Shown here: piece by piece, positions 19,573 to 28,519 of the stretch | Numbering within the stretch: the stretch's first letter is position 1 | Layout: every line of letters starts with the position of its first letter | Assembly (NCBI GenBank): GCA_023146135.1 | Contig: JAGLCR010000029.1 | Coordinates: forward strand, 1-64,000 | Direction: 5' to 3' | Length of the DNA stretch: 64,000 nucleotides | Source of the DNA: Bacteroidales bacterium | Lineage (GTDB): Bacteria > Bacteroidota > Bacteroidia > Bacteroidales > UBA1556 | The notes under the pieces: model-generated | Told to the model about the DNA's origin: nothing | The model's database searches: none | What the model saw: the letters and a program-made list of their open reading frames with translations, nothing else | Made by a program: the position numbers and the translations under genes

Positions 19573-20481
19573 ATGAGGGCTTTTTCATACATTATTTTAA
19601 TTATTTCTTTTACTTATTCTTGGCAAACTAGCATTGCTCAGAATAGTTATAATGATGAGTATAATGATTATGACGACCAAGGTCAGCAGGCATTTGGACA
19701 TTGGGACCTAGGCTTAAACTTTGGAATGCATTGGGCATCAAAATATCATGCTGGTTTTTATGATGGAAGCTATGAAAATGTAAATACCATTGATTTTGTT
19801 TTAGGCAACTATTACCACCGTTTAGATATTATGAACGCATTAAACGTTGCCGACACCTTTTACTTAGCCGAACTTCCACAAGACATGCGCTATAATGCCG
19901 CTTTTCAAATTGGCATTTATTTTCGAAAAACTTTTGATAATTACACAGGTTTATCCTTACAGTTTGATTATTCAAAACTTACCGCTGCAGATGTTTTTAC
20001 AATGGTTATTGACCCTCAACCTAATATTGGTAAGGAACCTGACATCCGCATTTTCCATATCTGGGGAGTTGAAGAACGTATAAATATTGATATTTTATTT
20101 TCAAAGTACTTTAGGACAAGTAATCCTATGTTTGTCCCTTTCTTCGAGAGCGGAATAAATATCAATAGCACTATCGTTAAGGAGAACACCATAAAAATTG
20201 AGAACCTTCAGTATACTTTAATTAATAATTACATATCTGGAGGGTACGTGCCTGGCGTTCAACCTAACACCTACCATGTTCAGCAAGGAGGAATAGGTTG
20301 GGGCGTAAGTGCAGCAGTGGGTTTAAAAATGATTTTCAACGAAACAGTGAGTGTCGACCCTGGCTTCAGAGTATATTATCAAAATGTTAATCTGGAAAGA
20401 TATGAGGAATTCAAACCAGCATATAGTATATTTATTCGATTAAGTTTAAGTGATTTTTTTGTAGGCGATGATGAATACTAA
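19573..20481 (+). CDS. Predicted outer-membrane/secreted protein, unknown function
   Basis: The 302 aa product has a signal peptide (about residues 1-23, ending SIAQ) and an acidic, Tyr/Asp-rich mature N terminus. Alternating hydrophobic and aromatic strands follow (GLNFGMHWAS, LSLQFDYSK, YTLINNYISGGY), ending in an aromatic-rich strand pattern typical of Bacteroidota beta-barrel proteins. I do not recognise a named family. Its last 14 nt overlap the start of the CDF transporter gene, so the two are translationally linked. A link to metal transport is possible from context only. Confidence 0.72.
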   Translation: MRAFSYIILIISFTYSWQTSIAQNSYNDEYNDYDDQGQQAFGHWDLGLNFGMHWASKYHAGFYDGSYENVNTIDFVLGNYYHRLDIMNALNVADTFYLAELPQDMRYNAAFQIGIYFRKTFDNYTGLSLQFDYSKLTAADVFTMVIDPQPNIGKEPDIRIFHIWGVEERINIDILFSKYFRTSNPMFVPFFESGININSTIVKENTIKIENLQYTLINNYISGGYVPGVQPNTYHVQQGGIGWGVSAAVGLKMIFNETVSVDPGFRVYYQNVNLERYEEFKPAYSIFIRLSLSDFFVGDDEY

Positions 20482-21364
20482 TAAAAAAATAAAAGCAGCT
20501 CGGATTTCAATCTACTCAAATTCTTCATTGATTATCATGAAGATAGCGGCAGGATTGGTAAGTGGCTCAGTGAGTATAATATCTGAGGCCATTCATTCTG
20601 GGCTTGATTTATTGGCTTCATTTATCGCATTTTTTGCCGTTCGTATTTCAGGTAAACCTGCTGATAAAGAACACCCATTTGGTCATGGTAAATACGAGAA
20701 TGTATCAGGCGTTGTAGAGGCTTTATTAATATTTGCCGCTGCTATTTGGATTATATTTGAGGCAGTAATCAAATTGCAAGAGGGCGAGCATATTATTCCA
20801 AAAAGTGGTCTTGTTTGGGGAATTGTAGTTATGTTTATCTCTGGCCTTGTAAATTTATTTGTGTCTCGCTATATTTATAAAGTAGCTCGCGATACTGATT
20901 CGGTTGCTTTAGAAGCTGACGCCTTACACTTAAAAACTGATATCTATACCTCTTGGGGTGTAAGTATTGGACTTACATTAATCTATTTTACTGGTTATTA
21001 TTGGATGGACCCAATCATTGCCATTCTTGTTGCTCTTTTTATTGTATATGAGGCTTACGAAATGCTGATGAAAGCTTTTAACCCATTGCTTGACACTGCA
21101 ATTTCTGATAAAGAAATTCAGAAAATTACCAAGGCAATTGAAAATAATCTTTTGTGTACGTACAATTATTCGGAACTAAAAACCCGTAAATCAGGACACA
21201 TTAACCATATACAATTTGTACTAAGCACTACTGGTGAAACACATTTGGACGACGCTTGTAAAGCACGTGAAATACTTCATCAAAAAATTATTGATACTAT
21301 TCCAAATTCAGAAGTCACTGTGGTTTTAGAAGCGGCAAAATTCACACCTTCAACTCCTATTTAA
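20468..21364 (+). CDS. Cation diffusion facilitator (CDF) transporter
   Basis: The 298 aa inner-membrane protein has about six membrane segments. The CDF metal-site signatures are present: HSGLD in TM2 (SEAIHSGLDLLASF), the HPFGHGKYE loop, and ALHLKTD in TM5 (the HxxxD pattern). A cytoplasmic ferredoxin-like tail follows. Members export Zn2+, Fe2+, Cd2+ or Mn2+; the HxxxD pairs favour Zn/Fe-type substrates but do not settle it. Two adjacent ATGs (20468 and 20471) overlap the end of the upstream gene. Its stop region overlaps the convergent symporter gene by 8 nt. Confidence 0.92.
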   Translation: MMNTNKKIKAARISIYSNSSLIIMKIAAGLVSGSVSIISEAIHSGLDLLASFIAFFAVRISGKPADKEHPFGHGKYENVSGVVEALLIFAAAIWIIFEAVIKLQEGEHIIPKSGLVWGIVVMFISGLVNLFVSRYIYKVARDTDSVALEADALHLKTDIYTSWGVSIGLTLIYFTGYYWMDPIIAILVALFIVYEAYEMLMKAFNPLLDTAISDKEIQKITKAIENNLLCTYNYSELKTRKSGHINHIQFVLSTTGETHLDDACKAREILHQKIIDTIPNSEVTVVLEAAKFTPSTPI

Positions 21365-22832
21365 TAGCTTTATCTTTTAATAATAGTCTCTTATCCCGAA
21401 TAATAAAAAGTCCTATAAAAGTAAATAAACCATTGACAATTAATAATTCAAACCCAAATTCATAACCATTAAACCATTCTTTTGAATAAATCTTAAGAAT
21501 ATACGATGCTATTGGCGCAGCGATTACAACAATAGGGACTAAATAATCACGTATTTTATATTTTGTAAACAATCCGAACGCAAATAAGCCCAATAAAGGT
21601 CCATAAGTTAAACCAGCAATGGCAAAGAGTTCATTTATTACAGAGTCTTTGTTGAAACTTCCAAATATCACAATTACAGCAAGCAAAACAAAGGAAATTC
21701 CCACATGGATTGTTTTCCTTATACGCACCTTTTTCGTCTCATCCCAATCAGTACGTTTTTCCATATCAAACAAATCCACACTTACCGAAGTAGTAAGAGC
21801 AGTTAAAGCACTATCAGCACTGGAATATGCCGCTGCAATTAAACCTACAATAAATACAATACCAGCCGCCAGGCCCATGTGTTCAAATGCCATCAGAGGA
21901 AATAGGTGGTCTGGCTTATCAGGAATAGCTACACCCAAGGAGTTAGCATAAAGAAATAATGCTGCACCTAGAAAAAGAAAAATTAAATTAATGGGAACCA
22001 AAGAAATACTCATCCAAGAAACATTCTTTTGTGCCTCACCAATATTACGACAAGTCAAGTTTTTCTGCATCATATCTTGATCTAATCCTGTCATTACTAT
22101 CGTAATAAACATTCCACTAAAAAACTGCTTAATAAAATGCCTTTTTTCATTCCAATCACCAACAATCACCTCCGAATAATCACTTTGAGACACCTGTTGA
22201 ATTAGCGCCCCCAAGCTTAAATTCATTTTTGAACTTATAAAATAGATGGCCACTCCCACGGAAGCTAGCATGAAAGTAGTTTGTAAAGTATCCGTCCAAA
22301 CGATGGTTTTAATTCCAGCTTTCATGGTGTAGAGCTGAATCAACATCATAAATAGAAATACCGTAAGCCAAAATGGGATATTATAATGATCAAGCACAAA
22401 ATATTGTAATACATTTACCACAATATACATACGAAACGAGGCTCCAATAACACGTGAAAGAAGAAAATATGCCGCACCACTTTTATAAGAAAAAACACCA
22501 AAACGGCTCTCCAGATAGGTATAAATTGAAGTCAGATTTAAACGATAGTATAAAGGAAGTAATACCTTAATAATAACGTAATAGCCAACCAAATAACCTA
22601 ATACCATTACCATATACGAGAAGTGCCCCTTCCCAACGGCACCAGGCACCGAGATAAATGTAACCCCAGAAAGTGATGCGCCAATCATGCCATAAGCCAC
22701 CAGATACCATGGCGAATTTCGGTTGCCCCGAAAAAAACTATCATTATTGGATTTACGTGATGTAAAATGACTTATTGCAAATAGCAAAAGAGAGTAAATT
22801 ACATAAGTTGCAATAATGTATTCTGGCTTCAT
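21357..22832 (-). CDS. Sodium:solute symporter (SSS family)
   Basis: The 491 aa protein has about 13 hydrophobic segments of the LeuT-fold SSS family, with GYLVGYYVI, GLDQDMMQKN and AAAYSSADSALTALTTS (TM8-like Na+ site region). The substrate is unknown; PutP, SglT and NIS share these features. I start it at the ATG at 22832 (MKPEYIIATY). An upstream in-frame extension to 22895 would run through the TATATTTGC -7 box at 22859-22851 and is therefore unlikely. It is convergent with the CDF gene, overlapping it by 8 nt, and divergent from recR. Confidence 0.88.
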   Translation of the reverse strand: MKPEYIIATYVIYSLLLFAISHFTSRKSNNDSFFRGNRNSPWYLVAYGMIGASLSGVTFISVPGAVGKGHFSYMVMVLGYLVGYYVIIKVLLPLYYRLNLTSIYTYLESRFGVFSYKSGAAYFLLSRVIGASFRMYIVVNVLQYFVLDHYNIPFWLTVFLFMMLIQLYTMKAGIKTIVWTDTLQTTFMLASVGVAIYFISSKMNLSLGALIQQVSQSDYSEVIVGDWNEKRHFIKQFFSGMFITIVMTGLDQDMMQKNLTCRNIGEAQKNVSWMSISLVPINLIFLFLGAALFLYANSLGVAIPDKPDHLFPLMAFEHMGLAAGIVFIVGLIAAAYSSADSALTALTTSVSVDLFDMEKRTDWDETKKVRIRKTIHVGISFVLLAVIVIFGSFNKDSVINELFAIAGLTYGPLLGLFAFGLFTKYKIRDYLVPIVVIAAPIASYILKIYSKEWFNGYEFGFELLIVNGLFTFIGLFIIRDKRLLLKDKAIK

Positions 22833-22850
22833 GGCTAATTTTGTTTGCTT

Positions 22851-22859
22851 GCAAATATA
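22851..22859 (-). promoter_or_regulatory. -7 element of the SSS symporter gene
   Basis: TATATTTGC on minus is a perfect TAnnTTTGC box about 18 nt before the ATG at 22832. It decides the start codon. No clear TTG was found 18-20 bp upstream. Confidence 0.55.
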
Positions 22860-22951
22860 AGAGAATAGAACACCGATGATACAGATTTTGCGCATAAAGG
22901 CATATTTTGTTCTTCTTTGGAATTTGACTTCAACGATAAGGTGTAAAAAAG

Positions 22952-22959
22952 TATCTTTG
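22952..22959 (+). promoter_or_regulatory. -7 element of recR
   Basis: TATCTTTG on plus matches TAnnTTTG and lies 24 nt before the recR ATG. A TTTG at 22923-22926 is 25 nt upstream, longer than the usual 18-21 spacing. Confidence 0.5.
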
Positions 22960-22983
22960 TCAACGATTTAAAACAATTATTCA

Positions 22984-23604
22984 ATGAACAATATCTCTTC
23001 AAAACTATTGGGCAGTGCGGTTAGTGAGCTATCAAAGTTACCTGGCGTTGGGAAGAAAACCGCTTTACGCTTAGCAATTCATCTATTGCGTCGTGATGAG
23101 GAAGATGTAGAACGATTGGGCAATTCGTTAATCCAAATGCGAAACAATATTAAATTCTGCAAGCGCTGTCATAATATTTCTGATAGTGAGCTTTGCGATA
23201 TTTGTAATAGCCCCAAACGAGAGCATGCAACTATTTGTGTGGTGGAAAATATTAATGATGTAATTGCCATAGAAAACACGGCACAATACCAAGGAGCTTA
23301 TCATGTACTCGGTGGTATTATTGCTCCTATGGAAGGTATTGGCCCTGCCGACTTAAACATTGAGTCACTTTTTCAACGCATTCAAGATGAGGAAATAACT
23401 GAAGTAATAATGGCGCTTCCTACCACAGTGGAAGGAGATACAACCAATTTTTATATTTACCGAAACTTATCAAAATCATTGGGTAAAATAACTACTATTT
23501 CAAGAGGCGTATCCATAGGCGACGAATTGGAGTATACTGATGAAATTACTTTAGGGCGCTCAATTTTGAATCGACTCCCTTATGAAGATTATATGAGTAA
23601 ATAG
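22984..23604 (+). CDS. recR: Recombination protein RecR
   Basis: The 206 aa protein works with RecO and RecF to load RecA at gaps. The helix-hairpin-helix [16 protein letters not shown] (residues about 16-31), a C4 zinc finger [16 protein letters not shown] (about 60-75) and a Toprim domain with CVVENINDV and [12 protein letters not shown] are all intact and of normal length. It is transcribed alone from a promoter divergent to the SSS gene; the next gene begins 148 nt downstream. Confidence 0.96.
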   Translation: MNNISSKLLGSAVSELSKLPGVGKKTALRLAIHLLRRDEEDVERLGNSLIQMRNNIKFCKRCHNISDSELCDICNSPKREHATICVVENINDVIAIENTAQYQGAYHVLGGIIAPMEGIGPADLNIESLFQRIQDEEITEVIMALPTTVEGDTTNFYIYRNLSKSLGKITTISRGVSIGDELEYTDEITLGRSILNRLPYEDYMSK

Positions 23605-23752
23605 ATTCACAACACTTATTTATTCCTTTTTTTTAACCAAGGTATATATCAATAGCAATACTAAGGACCCCACAAATATTATTGATTTAAATCATAAAAG
23701 TAATTGAATTTTTTTCTACTTTTACAGCATACAAACCATTTTATTAGTTGAT

Positions 23753-24445
23753 ATGGAAGGAATGGACCATGGCACTCATTGCGAGGAAATTGACGAAACA
23801 GCATCATGTTTTAACTCTCTAACAGAAGATGAGTTAGCAATGATTGATCGTAATAAAACAGAAATAAAGTATAGTAAAGGCGAGACTATAATCAAGCAAG
23901 GCACTAAGGCTACCAACATACTTTATTTGAAAGATGGCTTGGTAAAACTGAGTATGAATACTGGGGAGAATAATTTAATTATTAATATTAAGCCTCAAAA
24001 CCACTTCATTAGTACCGAAAACTTATATGGTGTCGAATTTCATCCATACTCGGTAACTGCTCTACAAGATTGTATAGTTTGTTTTTTAGATATTGAAGAT
24101 GTTCGTTATTTAATAAAGCAAAATAATATTTTTGCCACAGATATTTATCGAGTTATTAATGCAAATGTCGTTCTCACCTACGACCGTTTATTCTCATTAA
24201 CTCAGAAGCAACTTCATGGTCGGTTTGCAGATATTCTTCTTTGCCTTTCAGGAAAAATATTTAAGGATACAAAATTTGATTTACCTCTATCTCGTCGTGA
24301 TTTAGCTGCATTAACTGGAATGGCGCCAGAAAGTGTAATCAGAATTATTAAAGACTTTAAGAATGACAAACTAATATCAACGCAAGGTAAACGCATTGAA
24401 ATATTAAATATGCCCATGCTTAAGAAAATAAGTGCGGTTGGTTAA
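23753..24445 (+). CDS. Crp/Fnr-family transcriptional regulator
   Basis: The 230 aa product has an N-terminal cyclic-nucleotide-binding-like beta-roll (residues about 28-140, GETIIKQGTKATNILYLKDG) and a C-terminal Crp-type winged helix (about 170-225), with LSRRDLAALTGMAPESVIRI as the recognition helix region. The N terminus carries two Cys (10 and 19) and two His within 20 residues, too few for a classic FNR four-Cys cluster, so the signal is unknown. A second Met at 23762 could be the start. It is a monocistronic gene closed by a strong bidirectional terminator. Confidence 0.9.
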   Translation: MEGMDHGTHCEEIDETASCFNSLTEDELAMIDRNKTEIKYSKGETIIKQGTKATNILYLKDGLVKLSMNTGENNLIINIKPQNHFISTENLYGVEFHPYSVTALQDCIVCFLDIEDVRYLIKQNNIFATDIYRVINANVVLTYDRLFSLTQKQLHGRFADILLCLSGKIFKDTKFDLPLSRRDLAALTGMAPESVIRIIKDFKNDKLISTQGKRIEILNMPMLKKISAVG

Positions 24446-24493
24446 AATATCATTGACAAACCTTTACTATATTTAGTTTAGAAAATTGACATA

Positions 24494-24536
24494 AAAAGAA
24501 GAGCGAATTTCTCAATGAGAAATTCGCTCTTCTTTT
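24494..24536. terminator. Strong bidirectional terminator between the Crp/Fnr gene and floA
   Basis: A perfect 20-bp stem (24494-24513 with 24517-24536, AAAAGAAGAGCGAATTTCTC) with an AAT loop carries A-rich and T-rich ends, so it works for both convergent transcripts. Confidence 0.93.
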
Positions 24537-24552
24537 ATTAGAATACTATTAC

Positions 24553-25575
24553 CTATTTATTCTTCTTTGGAGTGTTTTCAGGTCCACCAATTGAATCACG
24601 CATACGTGTATCCGCTTGGATATTTTTGAATTTATAATAATCCATTACCCCTAAATTACCATTACGAAATGCATCAGCCAATGCTTTTGGCACTTCGGCT
24701 TCAGCCTCAATCACTTTGGCACGCGCTTCTTGCGCTTTAGCTTTCATTTCTTGCTCTACAGCAACGGCCATGGCACGGCGCTCCTCAGCACGAGCCTGAG
24801 CAATATTCTTGTCTGCCTCGGCTTGATCCATTTGAAGTACTGCACCAATATTTTTTCCAATATCTATATCAGCTATATCAATAGAGAGAATCTCAAAAGC
24901 TGTACCCGAATCCAATCCTTTACTTAATACTGTTTTCGAGATTGTATCAGGATTTTCCAAAACCGCCTTATGGCTAGATGAAGAACCAATAGAAGAAACT
25001 ACACCTTCACCCACACGAGCCAAAATGGTATCCTCACCTGCACCACCAACCAATTGCTTAATGTTTGCACGAACCGTAACTCGAGCTTTAGCAATCAACT
25101 GAATTCCATCAATAGCAACCGCAGTTACTGGAGGAGTATCAATTACTCTTGGATTTACCGACATTTGAACAGCCTCTAACACATCACGACCTGCAAGGTC
25201 AATAGCTGTAGCTGTTTTGAAATCCAATTCTATATTTGCTTTATCAGCAGATATGAGTGCATTAACCACCGATTTAACACTACCACCAGCAAGAAAATGA
25301 GCCTCCAAATCGTCACGACCAATATCCAAACCTGCTTTTTTGGAAGTAATCATTGCATTGACAATAGTAGAAGGAGGAACTTTACGAAAACGCATAAACA
25401 CTAATTGTAGTAAGGATATACGAACGCCTGAAACTATAGCTTGAAACCATAATCCAACAGGTACAAAGTAAAATAATAATAGTAATAGCACGATTGCTGC
25501 TACAGCAAAAACGACTAAGCCGCCTATAGATTGAGGTGCTTGTAATAAAATAGATAATAGACTTAAGATTTTCAT
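24553..25575 (-). CDS. floA: Flotillin-like protein FloA
   Basis: The 340 aa membrane-raft scaffold protein has an N-terminal hydrophobic hairpin region (residues about 8-45), an SPFH-like domain (about 50-230) with [14 protein letters not shown] and [20 protein letters not shown], and an Ala/Glu-rich coiled coil (about 245-320) with [17 protein letters not shown]. The length is right for the FloA (YqfA) family. The start ATG overlaps the TGA of the nfeD-like gene (ATGA), so the pair is translationally coupled, as in many FloA-NfeD operons. It probably organises membrane protein complexes. Confidence 0.93.
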   Translation of the reverse strand: MKILSLLSILLQAPQSIGGLVVFAVAAIVLLLLLFYFVPVGLWFQAIVSGVRISLLQLVFMRFRKVPPSTIVNAMITSKKAGLDIGRDDLEAHFLAGGSVKSVVNALISADKANIELDFKTATAIDLAGRDVLEAVQMSVNPRVIDTPPVTAVAIDGIQLIAKARVTVRANIKQLVGGAGEDTILARVGEGVVSSIGSSSSHKAVLENPDTISKTVLSKGLDSGTAFEILSIDIADIDIGKNIGAVLQMDQAEADKNIAQARAEERRAMAVAVEQEMKAKAQEARAKVIEAEAEVPKALADAFRNGNLGVMDYYKFKNIQADTRMRDSIGGPENTPKKNK

Positions 25576-26042
25576 GATTTATTTATTTGTTTAACAATTA
25601 TTTTATTTTTTTCAATTTTAATTATCTCCACTTCCGACCCTTCATCAGTAAAATTATCAATGGTCGATACTTCAATAAAACTATTAGCAAAGCGAGCAGT
25701 CCCCATTGGGTTCAATCTGGAAGTGGCAACACCACTAAGTCCAACACTAAGCCCCTCTTTATCAATATTATCTATACTAGAGTCTATTACTTTATCTAAC
25801 TGTACTAGCTTCCATGTTTTAGACCGTATGGCCATAAACAAACTAAAAGCAAGTAGGCCTAAAGTTACAAATAGGGTTATATGTCCACCCATAGTTTCAC
25901 CAACAGAATATGGTAAATAAATTCCATATAACAATACTAGTCCTCCTATGACGCCCAAAACACCACCAGGAACAAAAAGCACCTCAGCAAGAATGAACAA
26001 AAAACCAATTGCGATAATACCCAATACGAGGATCCAGAACAT
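25572..26042 (-). CDS. NfeD-family membrane protein
   Basis: The 156 aa protein has three or four hydrophobic segments in the N-terminal half ([54 protein letters not shown]). A small OB-fold domain follows (about 90-156, with [18 protein letters not shown] and [14 protein letters not shown]). This is the short NfeD type without the ClpP-like protease domain. NfeD OB-folds are thought to interact with the flotillin partner encoded immediately downstream with a 4-nt overlap. Confidence 0.88.
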   Translation of the reverse strand: MFWILVLGIIAIGFLFILAEVLFVPGGVLGVIGGLVLLYGIYLPYSVGETMGGHITLFVTLGLLAFSLFMAIRSKTWKLVQLDKVIDSSIDNIDKEGLSVGLSGVATSRLNPMGTARFANSFIEVSTIDNFTDEGSEVEIIKIEKNKIIVKQINKS

Positions 26043-26179
26043 ATATAATTCGTTTTAATTTATTAACGTGCATAAAAGTATAAAAAATAATTACATAGAA
26101 TTATTATATTTTCTTAAACTTAAGGTAAATTTTCCAATGAAATTTCTTAATTTTACTAACTGAAAACTAAAAACAATTC

Positions 26180-27202
26180 ATGGAAAACAAATATAGCTCC
26201 ATAGCCCAATATGCCAAACTAAGGTATGCCTTTATTATGATGGTATCAATATGGATGGTAGGCACGTCTGGTTATATGATTATTGAGGCCGCACCTTTTC
26301 TTGACGCAGCCTTTATGACCATGATTACAGTATCCACTGTAGGTTTCAACGATGTACTTATATTAAGTGACACAGGTAAAATATTTACCATGTTTCTTAT
26401 AGCAATTAGCTGGGTTACTTTTGCTTATGGAATTTCCGTTATTACATCGCATTTCGTTGAAGGAGGAATGGGTAGCCTATTATATTCGTATAGAAACAAA
26501 AAACAACTAAACAAGATGAAAGATCATGTCATAATAGTTGGCTATGGCCGAAATGGTCATCAAGCCACCGCAGAATTAATAAATAGTAAAATCCCTTTTG
26601 TAATTATTGAACAAAAACATGATTTAATTATCAATCGTGTAGACAACACCCTTCATTTTCTTGAAGGGGATGCCACAGAAGACGAAGTTTTGATTTTAGC
26701 AGGAATTGACCGTGCACGTTCAATTATCCTCACACTTCCTTTGGATGCCGACAATATGTTTATTACTATTTCGGCACGTGCCCTAAATCCAAATATTCAA
26801 ATTATTACACGGGCAACAAATGCCTCTACCCAAAAGAAGCTCTTAATTGCTGGTGCTAACCAAGTGGTAATGCCCGAATATGTTGGAGGAATACATATGG
26901 CTGCATTGGTAAACTCCGAAGATGTGGTTAGTTTTTTAGATGAAATATCTATTCGGGGTGATGCCGACACTAATTTGGTTGAAATAATCTGTAGCAATTT
27001 ACCTGAAGATTTAAGAAATCAAAGTATTTTTGATTTGGGTATTCGTCAAAAAACAGGAGCAAACATTATTGGTTTTAAAACTCCTGAAGGAGAATTTATT
27101 ATCAATCCAACACCAGACACCATAATGATTCCCAATACCAAACTGTTTGTATTAGGCACTCCTGAGCAAATTCAAAAAATGAAACAGCTCATTAGCATCT
27201 AG
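26180..27202 (+). CDS. Two-TM potassium channel with RCK (TrkA-N) domains
   Basis: The 340 aa protein has TM1 (residues about 17-35), a pore helix and filter (44-58), TM2 (about 67-87), then a cytoplasmic RCK domain with VIIVGYGRNGHQATAEL (near 117) and a TrkA-C-like tail (about 255-340). The architecture is that of MthK/YugO-type channels, normally tetrameric and ligand gated. The filter reads TVGFN (53-57) instead of TVGYG. Phe for Tyr is known in related channels, but the missing second Gly could alter selectivity. It is transcribed divergently from nfeD-floA. Confidence 0.87.
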   Translation: MENKYSSIAQYAKLRYAFIMMVSIWMVGTSGYMIIEAAPFLDAAFMTMITVSTVGFNDVLILSDTGKIFTMFLIAISWVTFAYGISVITSHFVEGGMGSLLYSYRNKKQLNKMKDHVIIVGYGRNGHQATAELINSKIPFVIIEQKHDLIINRVDNTLHFLEGDATEDEVLILAGIDRARSIILTLPLDADNMFITISARALNPNIQIITRATNASTQKKLLIAGANQVVMPEYVGGIHMAALVNSEDVVSFLDEISIRGDADTNLVEIICSNLPEDLRNQSIFDLGIRQKTGANIIGFKTPEGEFIINPTPDTIMIPNTKLFVLGTPEQIQKMKQLISI

Positions 27203-27262
27203 AATAATAATACTCAGCTTTATATTTGATAAAAAAAATAACTGAACTAGTAAAACAACAAG

Positions 27263-27733
27263 ATGAAAAAGCTTAAAAAGCCCTTCGAAGGGCATCCCGA
27301 TTATAAATGCTTTGGTTGTAGTCCAGCTAACCCAATTGGACTAAATCTCGAATTTTTCGATGATGGTGATTATGTTAAAATTGATTGGAAACCACGTGAA
27401 GAGTTTCAGGGTTTTATTAATGTACTACATGGAGGAATTCAAGCAACTATTATGGATGAAATTGCGGCTTGGTGCGTAAATGTGAAAGTTAAAACTGCTG
27501 GAGTAACAAAAAGCTTTTCAATGCAGTATCATAAGCCCGCATATGTAAATCGAGGAAACTTACTTTTTCAAGCCAAATTACTTCGCATGGAAAAGAACAT
27601 TGCCATTATCAAAACAGAACTTTTTAATCCTGATGGTGAACTTTGCTCAGAGGGTGAGTTTCATTATTTTACTTATCCCGAAGCTATAGCCAAGCGAAAG
27701 TTGATGTACCCTGGTATTGAGGCATTTTATTAA
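27263..27733 (+). CDS. PaaI-family hotdog thioesterase
   Basis: The 156 aa protein has the single hotdog fold of acyl-CoA thioesterases of the PaaI/YbgC kind. The conserved helix segment VLHGGIQATIMDEIAAW (residues about 54-70) contains the HGG and Asp/Glu typical of the active site, and a Cys-containing N-terminal CFGCSPANPIGL motif is common in this subgroup. The substrate is unknown. It follows the channel gene by 60 nt on the same strand and is convergent with the lipoprotein gene, with only 7 nt between stops. Confidence 0.87.
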   Translation: MKKLKKPFEGHPDYKCFGCSPANPIGLNLEFFDDGDYVKIDWKPREEFQGFINVLHGGIQATIMDEIAAWCVNVKVKTAGVTKSFSMQYHKPAYVNRGNLLFQAKLLRMEKNIAIIKTELFNPDGELCSEGEFHYFTYPEAIAKRKLMYPGIEAFY

Positions 27734-27740
27734 GCTGCGT

Positions 27741-28379
27741 TTAATAAAACACATCCACTGTCACAGTATCCGAGCAGTTTGTTGCAGGAAGTGTGTCAAG
27801 GTCTACCATCATTGGATAACCATTAATCGAATAAGCATACTTAAATACTTTCCATCCTGGATCATCATAAAATTGATATACGTTAGTATCTACGTTTGCA
27901 CCACCAAGGTTGGATGCGATTATTTTCATATTTTTTCCATATTCATCTGAAACCTGCAAATCTTCAAAAACATCTCCACTATTAGAGGGGGCTGTATTCT
28001 TGATATGAAATTTGTAAGTACATGCTTTTGGAAGAGTAATATTCATCTCTATCTCATCACCATTTTCATATGATTCAGAAGCCCCTCCCGTATATTGAGA
28101 AGATACGATCCTACATCTATAAAATTGTAATGAACCTCTTTGACTCACACTCGTAACCAAAGAATACTTACCATTATTATCAGTTACAACACTTCCAATA
28201 TTTTCAACTCTACTCCTTCCTGTATCATAAATACGATCTATTTCAACAGTGCAATTTTTAATGGGGATTTGATTTTGGCAATCTAAGGCAATTTTACCGT
28301 AGAAATGAACCTCATTATTCTTTTTACATGAATAGCTGAAAACAATAAAGAAAAGTAATAAAAAGCTAAGTCGTTTCAT
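27741..28379 (-). CDS. Predicted lipoprotein, unknown function
   Basis: The 212 aa product has a lipoprotein signal peptide with lipobox FSYSC (Cys18) followed by KKNN, typical of Bacteroidota lipoproteins. The first mature part (about 24-110) looks like a carboxypeptidase-regulatory or Ig-like fold (HFYGKIALDCQNQIPIKNCTVEI, with VVTDNNGKYS). The second half is not recognised. No neighbour points to a function. It is monocistronic by position: 7 nt from the convergent thioesterase and about 140 nt downstream of the DUF2851 gene. Confidence 0.7.
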   Translation of the reverse strand: MKRLSFLLLFFIVFSYSCKKNNEVHFYGKIALDCQNQIPIKNCTVEIDRIYDTGRSRVENIGSVVTDNNGKYSLVTSVSQRGSLQFYRCRIVSSQYTGGASESYENGDEIEMNITLPKACTYKFHIKNTAPSNSGDVFEDLQVSDEYGKNMKIIASNLGGANVDTNVYQFYDDPGWKVFKYAYSINGYPMMVDLDTLPATNCSDTVTVDVFY

Positions 28380-28519
28380 TGTGGTATTTTTTAGAGTTTT
28401 ATAATTCTTGGTATTCTTTATATTATTTACAGAGATTATATTTCAATAAAAGAGTAGATTTAACAATATTTCATTGTGAAAAACAGACAAATTAACATTT
28501 ACGAAATTACAAAAAAATC

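Noticed and set aside
22833-22895. N-terminal extension of the SSS symporter starting at 22895
   Set aside because: It would translate through the TATATTTGC -7 box. The ATG at 22832 gives a normal SSS N terminus and a short leader.
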